Below are positions 35,656 through 44,193 of a stretch of 64,000 nucleotides of DNA, piece by piece. This DNA comes from Stackebrandtia albiflava (GTDB taxonomy: Bacteria > Actinomycetota > Actinomycetes > Mycobacteriales > Micromonosporaceae). Location: contig NZ_VLLL01000005.1 of assembly GCF_007994225.1 (NCBI RefSeq), forward strand, positions 66,359 through 130,358, given 5' to 3'. The stretch's first letter is position 1. Each line of letters starts with the position of its first letter. The notes below the pieces were generated by a model, which was given only the letters and a program-made list of their open reading frames with translations, did not search any database and was not told the origin of the DNA. The position numbers and the translations under genes are program-made.

Positions 35656-36990
35656 ATGTTCCGTGGTCGCCCCCGGACCCGGTTCGTGACGACGGCGTTG
35701 GCGGCGGTTCTCATCGGTGCGACCGCGGCATGCGGCGGCGGACCCGTGGAAGCCGAACAGGACCCCAACGCCGCGCTCGACATCTGGATCCGCAAACCCC
35801 CGGACTCGCCCACCGCCCAGACCGCCCGAGACCTCGCCGCCGCCTTCACCGAGGAGACCGGCATCCCCACCGAGGTCACCGCCATCTTCGAGGACTTCGA
35901 GACCAAACTCCAGCAGGCCGCCTCCCAACAGGACCTGCCCGACATCGTCATCAACGACACCGCCCAGCTCAGCACGATGGCCGGACAGGGCATCGTCCGC
36001 GAGATCGACCCCGCCGACATCGAGGGCGGCGACACCCTGACCCCCCGCTCCTGGGACGCCACCCGCACCTACGACGGCAAGACCTACGCCGTCCCGTTCT
36101 CGGCGCAGTCGTTCGCGCTGTTCGTCCGCAAGGACTGGCGTGAGGCCGTGGGAGCCGAGATCCCCACCGACTGGGACGAACTCCAGGCGCTCGCCGAGGA
36201 CTTCACCACCGAGGACCCCGACGGCAACGGCGAGGACGACACCTACGGATACGTGGTGCCCGGTTCGACCAAACGCGGCTACACCGCCTGGTACTACTCC
36301 AGCTTCCTGTGGTCGGCCGGCGGCGACTTCGTCACCGCCTCCGGCGACGGACTGGCGCCCGCGATCGACTCCGAGGCGTCGGTGTCGGCGCTGCGGTGGT
36401 TCCAGGACTCGATGTGCGACGGCACGGTCGTACCCGACGCGGTCACCCTGGAGACCAGCCAGGCGCACCCGCTGTTCGAGTCCGGTGTCGCCGGCATCTA
36501 CTTCACCGGCCCCTACATGATGTCCCGGTTCGACGAGAACCTGGGCGCCGACAAGTACGAGATCGTCGCGCTGCCCGCCGGCCCCGGCGGAACGTCCAGT
36601 GTGCTCGCCGAGGGTGAGAACGTGTACCTGATGGCGGGTTCCGCCAACGAGGCCGGGCAGGAGCGGTTCGCCGAGTTCGCGGTGTCGGTGACGGGACAGA
36701 CCATCGGCATGGCGGGTGACACCGCGGGCAACATCGTCCGGTTGCCGGTCAACACCGAGGTGGCGATCGGTGACGTCCGCACCGACGAACGCTGGCGGAT
36801 CTTCGACGAGGTGTACCGGGAGTCCGGCCGCTACGTCCCGACCGTTCCGGAGTGGACACCGCTGCTCCAGGCGTCGGCCGAGAGTTTCAACACCATCCTC
36901 GCCGACTGCGGCGTCGACGTCGCCACCGAACTCGGCGCCCTCGCCACCACGATGGCCGAGGAACTGGAGAAGCAGGGGGCGACCGGCTGA
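35656..36990 (+). CDS. CUT1-type sugar ABC importer, solute-binding lipoprotein
   Basis: A 444-residue extracellular binding protein with a lipoprotein-like signal (GATAAC, Cys26). The mature part is a type I extracellular solute-binding fold: LDIWIRKPPDSPTAQTARDLAAAF, QAASQQDLPDIVINDTAQL, YAVPFSAQSFALFVRKDW and DLFESGVAGIYFTGP-like segments. As first gene of an operon with two permeases and aldarate enzymes it probably binds a uronate, aldarate or oligouronide. Its stop overlaps the start of the next gene (ATGA). Confidence 0.9.
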   Translation: MFRGRPRTRFVTTALAAVLIGATAACGGGPVEAEQDPNAALDIWIRKPPDSPTAQTARDLAAAFTEETGIPTEVTAIFEDFETKLQQAASQQDLPDIVINDTAQLSTMAGQGIVREIDPADIEGGDTLTPRSWDATRTYDGKTYAVPFSAQSFALFVRKDWREAVGAEIPTDWDELQALAEDFTTEDPDGNGEDDTYGYVVPGSTKRGYTAWYYSSFLWSAGGDFVTASGDGLAPAIDSEASVSALRWFQDSMCDGTVVPDAVTLETSQAHPLFESGVAGIYFTGPYMMSRFDENLGADKYEIVALPAGPGGTSSVLAEGENVYLMAGSANEAGQERFAEFAVSVTGQTIGMAGDTAGNIVRLPVNTEVAIGDVRTDERWRIFDEVYRESGRYVPTVPEWTPLLQASAESFNTILADCGVDVATELGALATTMAEELEKQGATG

Positions 36991-37979
36991 TGACGACGAC
37001 CGGTCACCCGGTGACGGCCCGCCCGGTGGACGCCGAGCCCGTGCCGTCACCGGGTCCGGCGCGGCGCCGGCGCCGGTTCGGTCCCCACGCGCTGCGCAAC
37101 CTGCTGGTGGCCGCCGTGTTCCTGGCGCCCGCGCTGCTGATCTTCCTGGCGTTCAAGTTCATCCCGATGGTGCGCGCCGTCGAGATGAGCTTCCACGAGG
37201 TGCGGCCGTACCTCGGCAACCTCTGGGTCGGCCTGGAGAACTACCGGACACTGCTCGACAGCGACGACTTCCTGCCCGCCGTGTGGCACACCGTAGTCCT
37301 CGCCGTGGGACAGACCGGCGGCTCCATGGTGGTCGGTATGGTGCTCGCGCTGCTCCTGGAGGGCGGCGCACGTCACCTGTGGTTCATCCGCACCGCCGTG
37401 TTCCTGCCGACGGTCGTGGCGCTCGCCGTGATCGCCGAGGTCTGGCGGGTCCTGTACTACCCGGGCGAGGCGGGGGTGGTCAACTCCCTCATCGGATGGG
37501 TGGGACTCGGCCCGTCGCAGTTCTTCAACTCGGCCGACACGTCACTGTGGTCGGTGATGTCGGTGGGGATCTGGCGCGGCGCGCCCTACGACATGATGAT
37601 CATCCTCGCCGGTCTGGCCGGAGTCGACCGGACCCTGTACGAGGCCGCCGCCGTCGACGGCGCCACGATCCGGCAACGACTGTGGCACGTGACCTTCCCG
37701 GCGCTGCGACCGGTGTTCGCGATCCTGTTCACTCTCGCCGCGATCCGGGGCCTGCGCGTGTTCACCGAGATCTACCTGCTCACCGACGGCGGACCCAACG
37801 GCTCCACCGAGGTGATCATGACCCTGATGTTCAAGCTCGGGCTCGACCGGTCCGAACTGGGTGTGGCGTCCGCCGGATCCATCATGCTGCTGCTGGCGAC
37901 GGTCGTCCTGACCCTCGCGGTGCAACTGGCGCGCCGCCGCCGCGCCGACCGTCCCCGGAAGGAGGCGCCGTCCCGATGA
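36990..37979 (+). CDS. CUT1 ABC importer permease (MalF/UgpA type)
   Basis: A 329-residue membrane protein with six predicted spans. The EAA loop that contacts the ATPase reads EAAAVDGATIRQRLWHVTF, and the first span follows FGPHALRNLLVAAVFLAPALLIF. The first 30 residues are Arg/Pro-rich. ATG 36990 overlaps the binding-protein stop, so translation is coupled. No ATP-binding subunit is encoded nearby; CUT1 systems of actinomycetes often share a distant MsiK-type ATPase. Confidence 0.92.
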   Translation: MTTTGHPVTARPVDAEPVPSPGPARRRRRFGPHALRNLLVAAVFLAPALLIFLAFKFIPMVRAVEMSFHEVRPYLGNLWVGLENYRTLLDSDDFLPAVWHTVVLAVGQTGGSMVVGMVLALLLEGGARHLWFIRTAVFLPTVVALAVIAEVWRVLYYPGEAGVVNSLIGWVGLGPSQFFNSADTSLWSVMSVGIWRGAPYDMMIILAGLAGVDRTLYEAAAVDGATIRQRLWHVTFPALRPVFAILFTLAAIRGLRVFTEIYLLTDGGPNGSTEVIMTLMFKLGLDRSELGVASAGSIMLLLATVVLTLAVQLARRRRADRPRKEAPSR

Positions 37980-38848
37980 GCCGTACCGAACGCTTCGACA
38001 CCGCCCTGGGTTTCACCACCGCGAAGGGGCCGGTGATGCGGGTCGTCCGCTGGCTGGTGTACGCGGTGTGCGTGGTGGTGTTCGCCGGGCCGCTGCTGTC
38101 CCTGCTGGTCAACGCTTTCACCCCCGTCGCCAAGCCGACCGAGCTGACCCTGATCCCCGACGAGATCACATTGGACAACTTCGCCCGGGCGTTCGACCGC
38201 GGCGTACTGGGGTACCTGTTGAACTCGTTCTTCGTGGTCGGGTTCGGGCTGCTGTTGCAGATCCTGGTGAGCCTGTCGGCGGCGTACGCGCTGGCGCGCA
38301 AGCGGTTCCCGGGGATGCGGCTGGTGTTCCTGCTGATCCTGTCGACGATGATGCTGCCCGAGGAGATCCTCGCCATCCCGTTGTCACTGGTGCTCGCGGA
38401 CGTCCCGCTCGTCGGCGTGGACCTGACCGGGACGCTGCTCGGCATGATCATCCCCGTCGCCGCCTGGGGCTTCTCGATCCTGGTGATGACCGAGTTCATG
38501 AAGGAGATCCCGGTCGAGTTGGAGGAGGCGGCCCGGATCGACGGCGCCGGGGAGTTCCGCATCTTCTTCTCGGTCGTGCTGCCGCTGTGCCGCCCCGCGC
38601 TGGGCGTCATCGGCATCTTCGGCTTCGTGATGATCTGGGACCAGTACATGCTCCCGCTGCTGGTCGCCGACGACGCCGGCCAGTACACCCTGCCGCTGGC
38701 ACTCCGCACCCTGCGCACCGACCCGGAGGTGGGCCTCGGAGTGCTGCTGGCGGCGTCCCTGCTCGCGCTGTTGCCCTCGGTCATCGCGTTCCTGGCGATG
38801 CAGCGCCAGTTCATGAAGGGCCTCACCTCGGGCGCGATCAAAGGCTGA
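37976..38848 (+). CDS. CUT1 ABC importer permease (MalG/UgpE type)
   Basis: A 290-residue six-span membrane protein. The EAA motif is ELEEAARIDGAGEFRIFFSVVLP. ATG 37976 overlaps the stop of the first permease and has GGAGG upstream. The C-terminus QRQFMKGLTSGAIKG is typical of MalG-type subunits. Together with the preceding two genes it forms the uptake part of the operon. Confidence 0.93.
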   Translation: MSRTERFDTALGFTTAKGPVMRVVRWLVYAVCVVVFAGPLLSLLVNAFTPVAKPTELTLIPDEITLDNFARAFDRGVLGYLLNSFFVVGFGLLLQILVSLSAAYALARKRFPGMRLVFLLILSTMMLPEEILAIPLSLVLADVPLVGVDLTGTLLGMIIPVAAWGFSILVMTEFMKEIPVELEEAARIDGAGEFRIFFSVVLPLCRPALGVIGIFGFVMIWDQYMLPLLVADDAGQYTLPLALRTLRTDPEVGLGVLLAASLLALLPSVIAFLAMQRQFMKGLTSGAIKG

Positions 38849-38874
38849 CGCGCCCACGACAACGGAGAATCCAA

Positions 38875-39813
38875 ATGAGACAAAACGGTTTGATGTCCTT
38901 CCCGCTGACGCCGTTCGGCGCCGACGACACCGTGGACCTGGAGGTCTACCGGGAGCACCTGGCGGCGCAACTGGCGGCGGGACCCGACAGCCTGTTCGTC
39001 GCCTGCGGCACCGGCGAGTTCACGGCGTTGTCCGTCGACGAGTACCGCGACGTCGTCACCACCGCCGTCCGGGTCGCGGAGGGCCGGGTACCGGTGGTCG
39101 CCGGCGCGGGGGGCGGACCCCGGTTGGCGCGGCGCTTCACCGAACTGGCCGCCGAATGCGGCGCCGACGGCGTCCTGCTGCTGCCGCCCTACCTGGTGGA
39201 GACCACACCGTCCGGTGTGGTCGATCACGTGCGGTACGTCGCCGAGACGAGCCCGCTGCCGATCACCGTCTACCAGCGCGCGAACGCGGTCCTCGACCCG
39301 CCGAGCGCGGTGAGTCTGCTCGACCTCGACAACGTCGTCGCCGTCAAGGACGGTCGCGGCGACGTGGACGCCATGCTGCGCATCGTCACCGCCGTCAGGC
39401 ACAGTGGACACCGCCGCGCCGCCGAGTTCGGCTTCCTCAACGGCCTGCCCACGGCGGAACTGTCCGCCCAGGCGTACCGGGCGATCGGTGTTCCCAGCTA
39501 CTCATCGGCGGTGCTGTGCTTCGCGCCCGACATCGCCACCGCGTTCCACCGCGCGCTCGACACCGGTGACGACCGGGTGGTGTCGACCCTGCTGACGTCG
39601 TTCTACCTGCCGTTCGCGGCGTTGCGCGCCCAGGTCCCCGGATACGCCGTCGCCCTCGTCAAGGCGGGCGCCCGGCTCGGCGGGTGGCCGGTGGGACCGG
39701 TCCGGCCCCCGTTGGTGGAGGCGCGCGAGGAACACGTGGCCGGGCTGGCGGCGATCCTGGCCGACGCCCGCGCGGCACTGGCCGCGGTGTCGGGAACGGC
39801 GGTGACCGCATGA
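38875..39813 (+). CDS. kdgD: 5-dehydro-4-deoxyglucarate dehydratase
   Basis: A 312-residue class I aldolase-fold enzyme of the DapA family. It starts with the typical GLMSFPLTPF, has CGTGEFTALSVDEY (the substrate-carboxylate loop), YQRANAVL, and the Schiff-base lysine in NVVAVKDGRGDVD. These match 5-keto-4-deoxyglucarate dehydratase/decarboxylase, which makes alpha-ketoglutarate semialdehyde, CO2 and water. GGAG lies seven bases before ATG 38875. It follows the permease by 26 bases and overlaps gudD. Confidence 0.93.
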   Translation: MRQNGLMSFPLTPFGADDTVDLEVYREHLAAQLAAGPDSLFVACGTGEFTALSVDEYRDVVTTAVRVAEGRVPVVAGAGGGPRLARRFTELAAECGADGVLLLPPYLVETTPSGVVDHVRYVAETSPLPITVYQRANAVLDPPSAVSLLDLDNVVAVKDGRGDVDAMLRIVTAVRHSGHRRAAEFGFLNGLPTAELSAQAYRAIGVPSYSSAVLCFAPDIATAFHRALDTGDDRVVSTLLTSFYLPFAALRAQVPGYAVALVKAGARLGGWPVGPVRPPLVEAREEHVAGLAAILADARAALAAVSGTAVTA

Positions 39814-41072
39814 GCCTCCCGATCCGTGAGGTCCGGGTGACACCGATCGCGTTCCCCGACCCGCCGCTGCTCAACGTCGCGGGCGTCCACCAGCCGTGGG
39901 CGCTGCGCACCGTCGTGGAGGTGGACGCCGGTGACGGTCTCGTCGGACTCGGCGAGACCTACGGCGACGCGCCGCACCTGGACCTGGTCCGGCGGGCGGC
40001 GACCGCGTTGACCGGCCTGGACGTCTGGGACCTCAACGGCCTGCGCGCCAGGGTCGCGGCGGCGCTCGGCGTCGTCGACGAACCCGACCGGCACGGCCTC
40101 ACCGGACCCTCCAGCGCCGAGAAGACCCTGGCGCGCGTCGTCTCGCCGTTCGAGTCCGGATGCCTCGACGTGGCGGGACAGGCGACCGGACGGCCCGTCA
40201 GCGACCTGCTCGGCGGCAGGGTGCGCGACCGGGTCCCGTTCTCGGCCTACCTGTTCTACAAGTGGGCGGCCCACCCCGGCGCCGAACCCGACGAGTGGGG
40301 AGAGGCCCTGGACCCGGACGGTGTCGTCGCGCAGGCGCGCAGGATGATCGACCGTTACGGATTCACGTCGATCAAACTCAAGGGCGGCGTGTTCGCGCCC
40401 GATGCGGAGGTCGAGGCGATCAAGGCGCTGCGCGCCGCCTTCCCGGACCACCCGCTGCGGCTGGACCCCAACTGCGGCTGGACCCCCGCCACCGCGATCC
40501 GGGTCGCGAAGGCCACCGAAGGACTGCTGGAGTACCTGGAGGACCCGACACCCGGAATCGACGGGATGGCCGAGGTGGCGGCGGCCACCGGGATGCCGTT
40601 GGCCACCAACATGTGTGTCATCGGCTTCGCCGACATCGCCGAGGCGTTCACCAAACGCGCGGTCGGTGTCGTGCTGTCCGACCACCACTACTGGGGCGGC
40701 CTGCGCGCCTCCGCCGCGCTGGCGGAGATCTGCCGCACCTTCGGGGTGGGCGTGTCGATGCACTCCAACAGCCACCTCGGTGTGAGCCTGGCCGCGATGG
40801 TGCAGCTGGCCGCCGCCACGCCGAACCTCGGCTACGCCCTGGACACCCACACGCCCTGGCAGTCCGGAGTGGACGTCGTCGCCGAGCCGTTGCGGTTCCA
40901 CGAGGGCGCGGTGACCGTGCCCGACACCCCGGGCCTCGGCGTCACGCTCGACCCCGACGCCCTGGAACGCATGCACCGCGACTACCTCGACTGCGGGATC
41001 CGGGAACGCGACGACACCGGCTACATGCGAGGCTTCGTGCCGGACTTCACCAGGAGGACCGCCGCATGGTGA
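39810..41072 (+). CDS. gudD: Glucarate dehydratase (enolase superfamily)
   Basis: A 420-residue enzyme. The N-terminal capping domain starts IREVRVTPIAFPDPPLLN. The barrel has the acid/base lysine block TSIKLKGGVFAPDAE, metal ligands in RLDPNCGW and LEDPTPG, ATNMCVIGFADI, and the catalytic-His block SMHSNSHLG. This is the glucarate-dehydratase pattern; use of galactarate or idarate is possible. It converts glucarate to 5-dehydro-4-deoxyglucarate, the substrate of the preceding gene. ATG 39810 overlaps the kdgD stop by four bases. Confidence 0.92.
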   Translation: MSLPIREVRVTPIAFPDPPLLNVAGVHQPWALRTVVEVDAGDGLVGLGETYGDAPHLDLVRRAATALTGLDVWDLNGLRARVAAALGVVDEPDRHGLTGPSSAEKTLARVVSPFESGCLDVAGQATGRPVSDLLGGRVRDRVPFSAYLFYKWAAHPGAEPDEWGEALDPDGVVAQARRMIDRYGFTSIKLKGGVFAPDAEVEAIKALRAAFPDHPLRLDPNCGWTPATAIRVAKATEGLLEYLEDPTPGIDGMAEVAAATGMPLATNMCVIGFADIAEAFTKRAVGVVLSDHHYWGGLRASAALAEICRTFGVGVSMHSNSHLGVSLAAMVQLAAATPNLGYALDTHTPWQSGVDVVAEPLRFHEGAVTVPDTPGLGVTLDPDALERMHRDYLDCGIRERDDTGYMRGFVPDFTRRTAAW

Positions 41073-42199
41073 CCCTCGCCGGACACGCCTACCCGTGGGA
41101 CGTCGTGGGCGACCCCGGATTCACCGACCGGGTGCGGGCTGCCGGAGTCGACTCGGTGACCCTGGCGGCCTCGTACCACTCGGCGCGGGCCGCCACGCCG
41201 CTGCACCCGGCACACCAGCTGGTGGACGCGCGCGACGCCGCGCTGTACCGGCCGATCCGGGAGTCGGTCTGGAGTGGCCGGCGCCTCCGCCCGATCGCAC
41301 CACAATGGATGGAGACGGCCGACGGGTTCGGTGAGGCCGCCGACGTTCTCACCGGCGCCGGGATCCCCGTCGCCGCGTGGATCGTCCTCACCCACAACAC
41401 CCGGCTCGGCCTGGCCCACCCCGACGTCGCCGTCGTCAACTGTTTCGGCGAGCCCTACCCGTACGCGCTGTGCCCCGCCCACGCCGAGGTCCGGGACTAC
41501 GCGGCACTGCTGGCGGCCGAAGCCGTCCGGGACGGTCCCGTGACGGCCGTGTCGGTGGAGGCGTGCGGGCAACTCGGCATCGGTCACCTCGGGCACCACG
41601 AGAAGACCGACGGGGCGTGGACACCGGCGGCGCAACGCTGGTTGTCGGTGTGCTGCTGCGCCGCGTGCCGCGCCGGCTGGCGTACGCACGGCCACGACCC
41701 CGAGCGGGTGGTTGCCGCGCTGCGCGACGCGGTACGGGGCGAGGCCCACGGCACACCGGCACCACCCCACGACGACCTCGCCGAGGCGGTGCTCGCCACC
41801 CGGCACGGCAACGTCGACCTGCTGCGCGGCGACGTACTCACCGCACTGCGGGAGGCCGCACCCGGGGCCGAGATCACCCTCCACGGCAACCCCGACCCGT
41901 GGGCGACCGGGCCGTCCGTCGGCATCACCGACACCACCGCCGCCGACGTGGACGCCCTGCTGGTCCCGGCGTGGCCGACCACCGAGGCCGCCGCGGCTAT
42001 CGTGGCCGGAGCCGCCGCGCACGGCAGACCGGTGGACGCCTACGTCACCGTGCTGCCGCCGACCGACCGGAGCGCACTGCCCGGCCACGTCCGGCGGCTC
42101 GCCGCCGCCGGCGCCACCCGGTTCAGCCTCTACCACCTGGGGTTGGCCCCGGCCTGGCGGCAGGACTGGTTCACCGACATCAGGGAGGCACTGGCATGA
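41066..42199 (+). CDS. Uncharacterised TIM-barrel-like protein inside the aldarate operon
   Basis: A 377-residue cytosolic protein that overlaps gudD by seven bases and the aldehyde dehydrogenase by four, with CAGGAGGACC before its ATG, so it is translated with the pathway. I cannot assign it. The N-terminal half reads like a beta/alpha barrel of sugar-hydrolase type (GVDSVTLAASYHSARAATP, GIPVAAWIVLTHN). Conserved-looking features are CPAHAEVRDY, VEACGQLGIGHLGHHEKTDG and a cysteine cluster CCCAACRAGW. The HHEK and Cys motifs could form a metal or active site. Likely roles are hydrolysis of an oligouronide or opening of the lactone made by Udh; neither is shown. No signal peptide is present. 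Confidence 0.8.
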   Translation: MVTLAGHAYPWDVVGDPGFTDRVRAAGVDSVTLAASYHSARAATPLHPAHQLVDARDAALYRPIRESVWSGRRLRPIAPQWMETADGFGEAADVLTGAGIPVAAWIVLTHNTRLGLAHPDVAVVNCFGEPYPYALCPAHAEVRDYAALLAAEAVRDGPVTAVSVEACGQLGIGHLGHHEKTDGAWTPAAQRWLSVCCCAACRAGWRTHGHDPERVVAALRDAVRGEAHGTPAPPHDDLAEAVLATRHGNVDLLRGDVLTALREAAPGAEITLHGNPDPWATGPSVGITDTTAADVDALLVPAWPTTEAAAAIVAGAAAHGRPVDAYVTVLPPTDRSALPGHVRRLAAAGATRFSLYHLGLAPAWRQDWFTDIREALA

Positions 42200-43545
42200 C
42201 GGAGACGATCACCGGCCGCGCGGCGGCCGCCGCACCGGGATTCGCGGCGACACCCGCCGCCCGGCGACGCGACCTGCTGCACGCCTGCGCCGCCGCCCTG
42301 GCCGCCGCCGGGGACGAGGTCGTCGCCACGGCGGAAGCCGAATCCGGACTCACCGAGACCCGGTTGCGCGGCGAACTCGACCGCACCGTCAACCAGTTGC
42401 GGCTGCTCGGCGACTTCGTCGCGGACGGCCGCCACCTGCCCGGCATCGAATCGCCCGGCGCGGCACCCGGCGGCGGAGACGTCATGATGGCATCCGTACC
42501 GGTGGGACCGGTCGCGGTGTTCGCCGCGTCCAACTTCCCACTCGCCTTCGGGGTGGCCGGAGGCGACACCGCCGCCGCACTCGCCGCCGGATGCCCCGTC
42601 GTCGCCAAGGCACACCCGGCGCAACCGGCGACGTCACGGCTCATCGCCGGAATCATGACCGCCCACCTCCCCGACGGCTGCTTCGGTCTCGTCGAAGGCG
42701 GGGCGGAGGCGTCCATCGCGCTGGTCACCGATCCGGCGATCAAGGCGGTCGGGTTCACCGGTTCGCTCGCCGGCGGACGGGCACTCATGGACGCCGCCGC
42801 CACCCGGCCCGATCCCATCCCGGTGTACGCGGAGATGGGTTCGCTGAACCCGGTGTTCGTACTGCCCGACGCCGCCTCCGACACCGGATGGGCCGGCACC
42901 CTGGCGGCGGCCGTCACCGGTTCCGCCGGGCAGTTGTGCACCAAGCCCGGACTGATAGTGCTGCCGGACACCGACGCGGGCGCGGCGCTGGCCGCCGAAC
43001 TGTCCCACGCCGTCGCGGCGGTGCCCGCCGGGCACGCGATGCTGACCGAGGCGATGGCCGACGCCCACCGGGCATGGCTCACCGAGGTCGAGGGCCGCGA
43101 CGGCACGGTCGTCACGGCCGCCGAACCGGGCGACGGCGCGCGGCCGTTCGCCGTCGAGGTGCCGCCGGAGTCGTTGACCGGGGACCTGCTGGTCGAGCAC
43201 TTCGGCCCGGCCGTGGTGTTCAGCCGGGTGCCGGTGGCCGAGTACGCCGACGTCGTCGACCGGTTGGAGGGCAGCCTCACCGCCACGCTGATCGGCACCG
43301 ACGCCGACCACGACGTCGCCGCCGGTCTGCTGCCGGGCTTGACCGGCAAGGCGGGCCGGGTGATCTGGAACGGTGTCCCGACCGGCGTCGCGGTGTGCGA
43401 CGCGATGCTCCACGGTGGACCGTGGCCGGCCACCTCCGCGCCCTGGTCCACATCGGTCGGTACGTACGCGATCGCCCGGTTCCGCCGGCCCGTGGCACTC
43501 CAGGGACTCCCCGCCGCCCTCCGGGCCACCGCCGCCCCCGCCTGA
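42196..43545 (+). CDS. Alpha-ketoglutarate semialdehyde-type aldehyde dehydrogenase
   Basis: A 449-residue NAD(P)-dependent aldehyde dehydrogenase of the short KGSADH-type branch. The cofactor region has FAASNFPLAFGVAGGDTAAAL and FTGSLAGGRAL; the catalytic Glu is in YAEMGSLNP and the nucleophile Cys in SAGQLCTKPG. It would oxidise the product of KdgD to alpha-ketoglutarate, ending the pathway. ATG 42196 overlaps the previous stop by four bases. A strong terminator follows at 43552, so this is the last gene of the operon. Confidence 0.9.
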   Translation: MTETITGRAAAAAPGFAATPAARRRDLLHACAAALAAAGDEVVATAEAESGLTETRLRGELDRTVNQLRLLGDFVADGRHLPGIESPGAAPGGGDVMMASVPVGPVAVFAASNFPLAFGVAGGDTAAALAAGCPVVAKAHPAQPATSRLIAGIMTAHLPDGCFGLVEGGAEASIALVTDPAIKAVGFTGSLAGGRALMDAAATRPDPIPVYAEMGSLNPVFVLPDAASDTGWAGTLAAAVTGSAGQLCTKPGLIVLPDTDAGAALAAELSHAVAAVPAGHAMLTEAMADAHRAWLTEVEGRDGTVVTAAEPGDGARPFAVEVPPESLTGDLLVEHFGPAVVFSRVPVAEYADVVDRLEGSLTATLIGTDADHDVAAGLLPGLTGKAGRVIWNGVPTGVAVCDAMLHGGPWPATSAPWSTSVGTYAIARFRRPVALQGLPAALRATAAPA

Positions 43546-43551
43546 CCACGA

Positions 43552-43583
43552 TGGGCCGCCCGGCTCTTGCGCCGGGCGGCCCA
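43552..43583 (+). terminator. Terminator of the aldarate operon
   Basis: TGGGCCGCCCGGC (43552-43564) and its perfect inverse (43571-43583) form a 13-bp stem with loop TCTTGC, six bases after the stop codon. Confidence 0.92.
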
Positions 43584-43590
43584 CGAACCG

Positions 43591-43716
43591 CCCGCCCCGG
43601 ATTCCCCGCTCGGCCCGGATTTGCAGCCCGGCCCGGACTTGCGGCTCGGGTCGGACGTATGGCTTGAGGCGTGCTCACGGCCCGGGTCCGACTTATGGCC
43701 GGGGCTGAACTTACGG
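43591..43716. repeat. Degenerate 18-bp tandem repeat, about seven units
   Basis: Consecutive 18-bp units start at 43591, 43609, 43627, 43645, 43663, 43681 and 43699. The best ones fit a consensus near CYCGGGYCGGACTTAYGG; the unit at 43663 is the most divergent. No gene is supported here. In one frame the units read as PGPDLR-like hexapeptides, but no start signal precedes them. Confidence 0.75.
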
Positions 43717-43837
43717 CTTGGTCCCCGCCCGGTGGCTCTTCCTTCCGCTTGGTCCCCGCCCGGTTGGCCTGGCGTCGCAAAGTGCGTACGTTTTGCTCAT
43801 TTATGCGTCGTTTGCCTGAATCTGGCGGGGACCAAGC
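43716..43837. repeat. Direct and inverted copies of an 18-bp motif
   Basis: GCTTGGTCCCCGCCCGGT occurs at 43716-43733 and 43747-43764. A 14-base inverted copy, GGCGGGGACCAAGC, is at 43824-43837, enclosing 63 bases that include an unusually AT-containing patch (about 43788-43812). The array follows the 18-bp units directly. The rest of 43546-44193 shows a 14-bp duplication CGACCGGCACGACC (44085-44112) and no gene. Confidence 0.85.
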
Positions 43838-44193
43838 GGGGCGGGGTGGGGGGCGGTGGCTCGGTCTGGCGGGGGCGGTGGCGGATTCGAGGGGGTGACC
43901 GTTTCCGCCATGGGGACGTCGGTGCTGGTCGGGGCGTGGTCCCGGCCGGACCTCGACGGGGCATCCGCATCGGCGGGCATCCGTTTCCGGTGAGCCGGGA
44001 TGTCTTGCGTGCGGAACCGGTTCCCGGCGCCGGAGACGGCTCCGGTCCGATCGCGGGCCGGGCGCGAACCGGCCGGGCACGGCCCGACCGGCACGACCCG
44101 ACCGGCACGACCGACAGGACCGGCGGAACCGGCCGCACCCCATACCCCGTCGACGTGGTCGACACCCGCGCGGTGACCACAGTAGAGGTGAAC

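Noticed and set aside
43591-43837. CRISPR array
   Set aside because: The units are contiguous 18-mers without spacers and degenerate; no cas genes are present.
43567-44193. A 209-codon upstream extension of the first subtilase
   Set aside because: It would put the signal peptide in the middle of the protein, and it translates repeat DNA; ATG 44194 has a good ribosome site.
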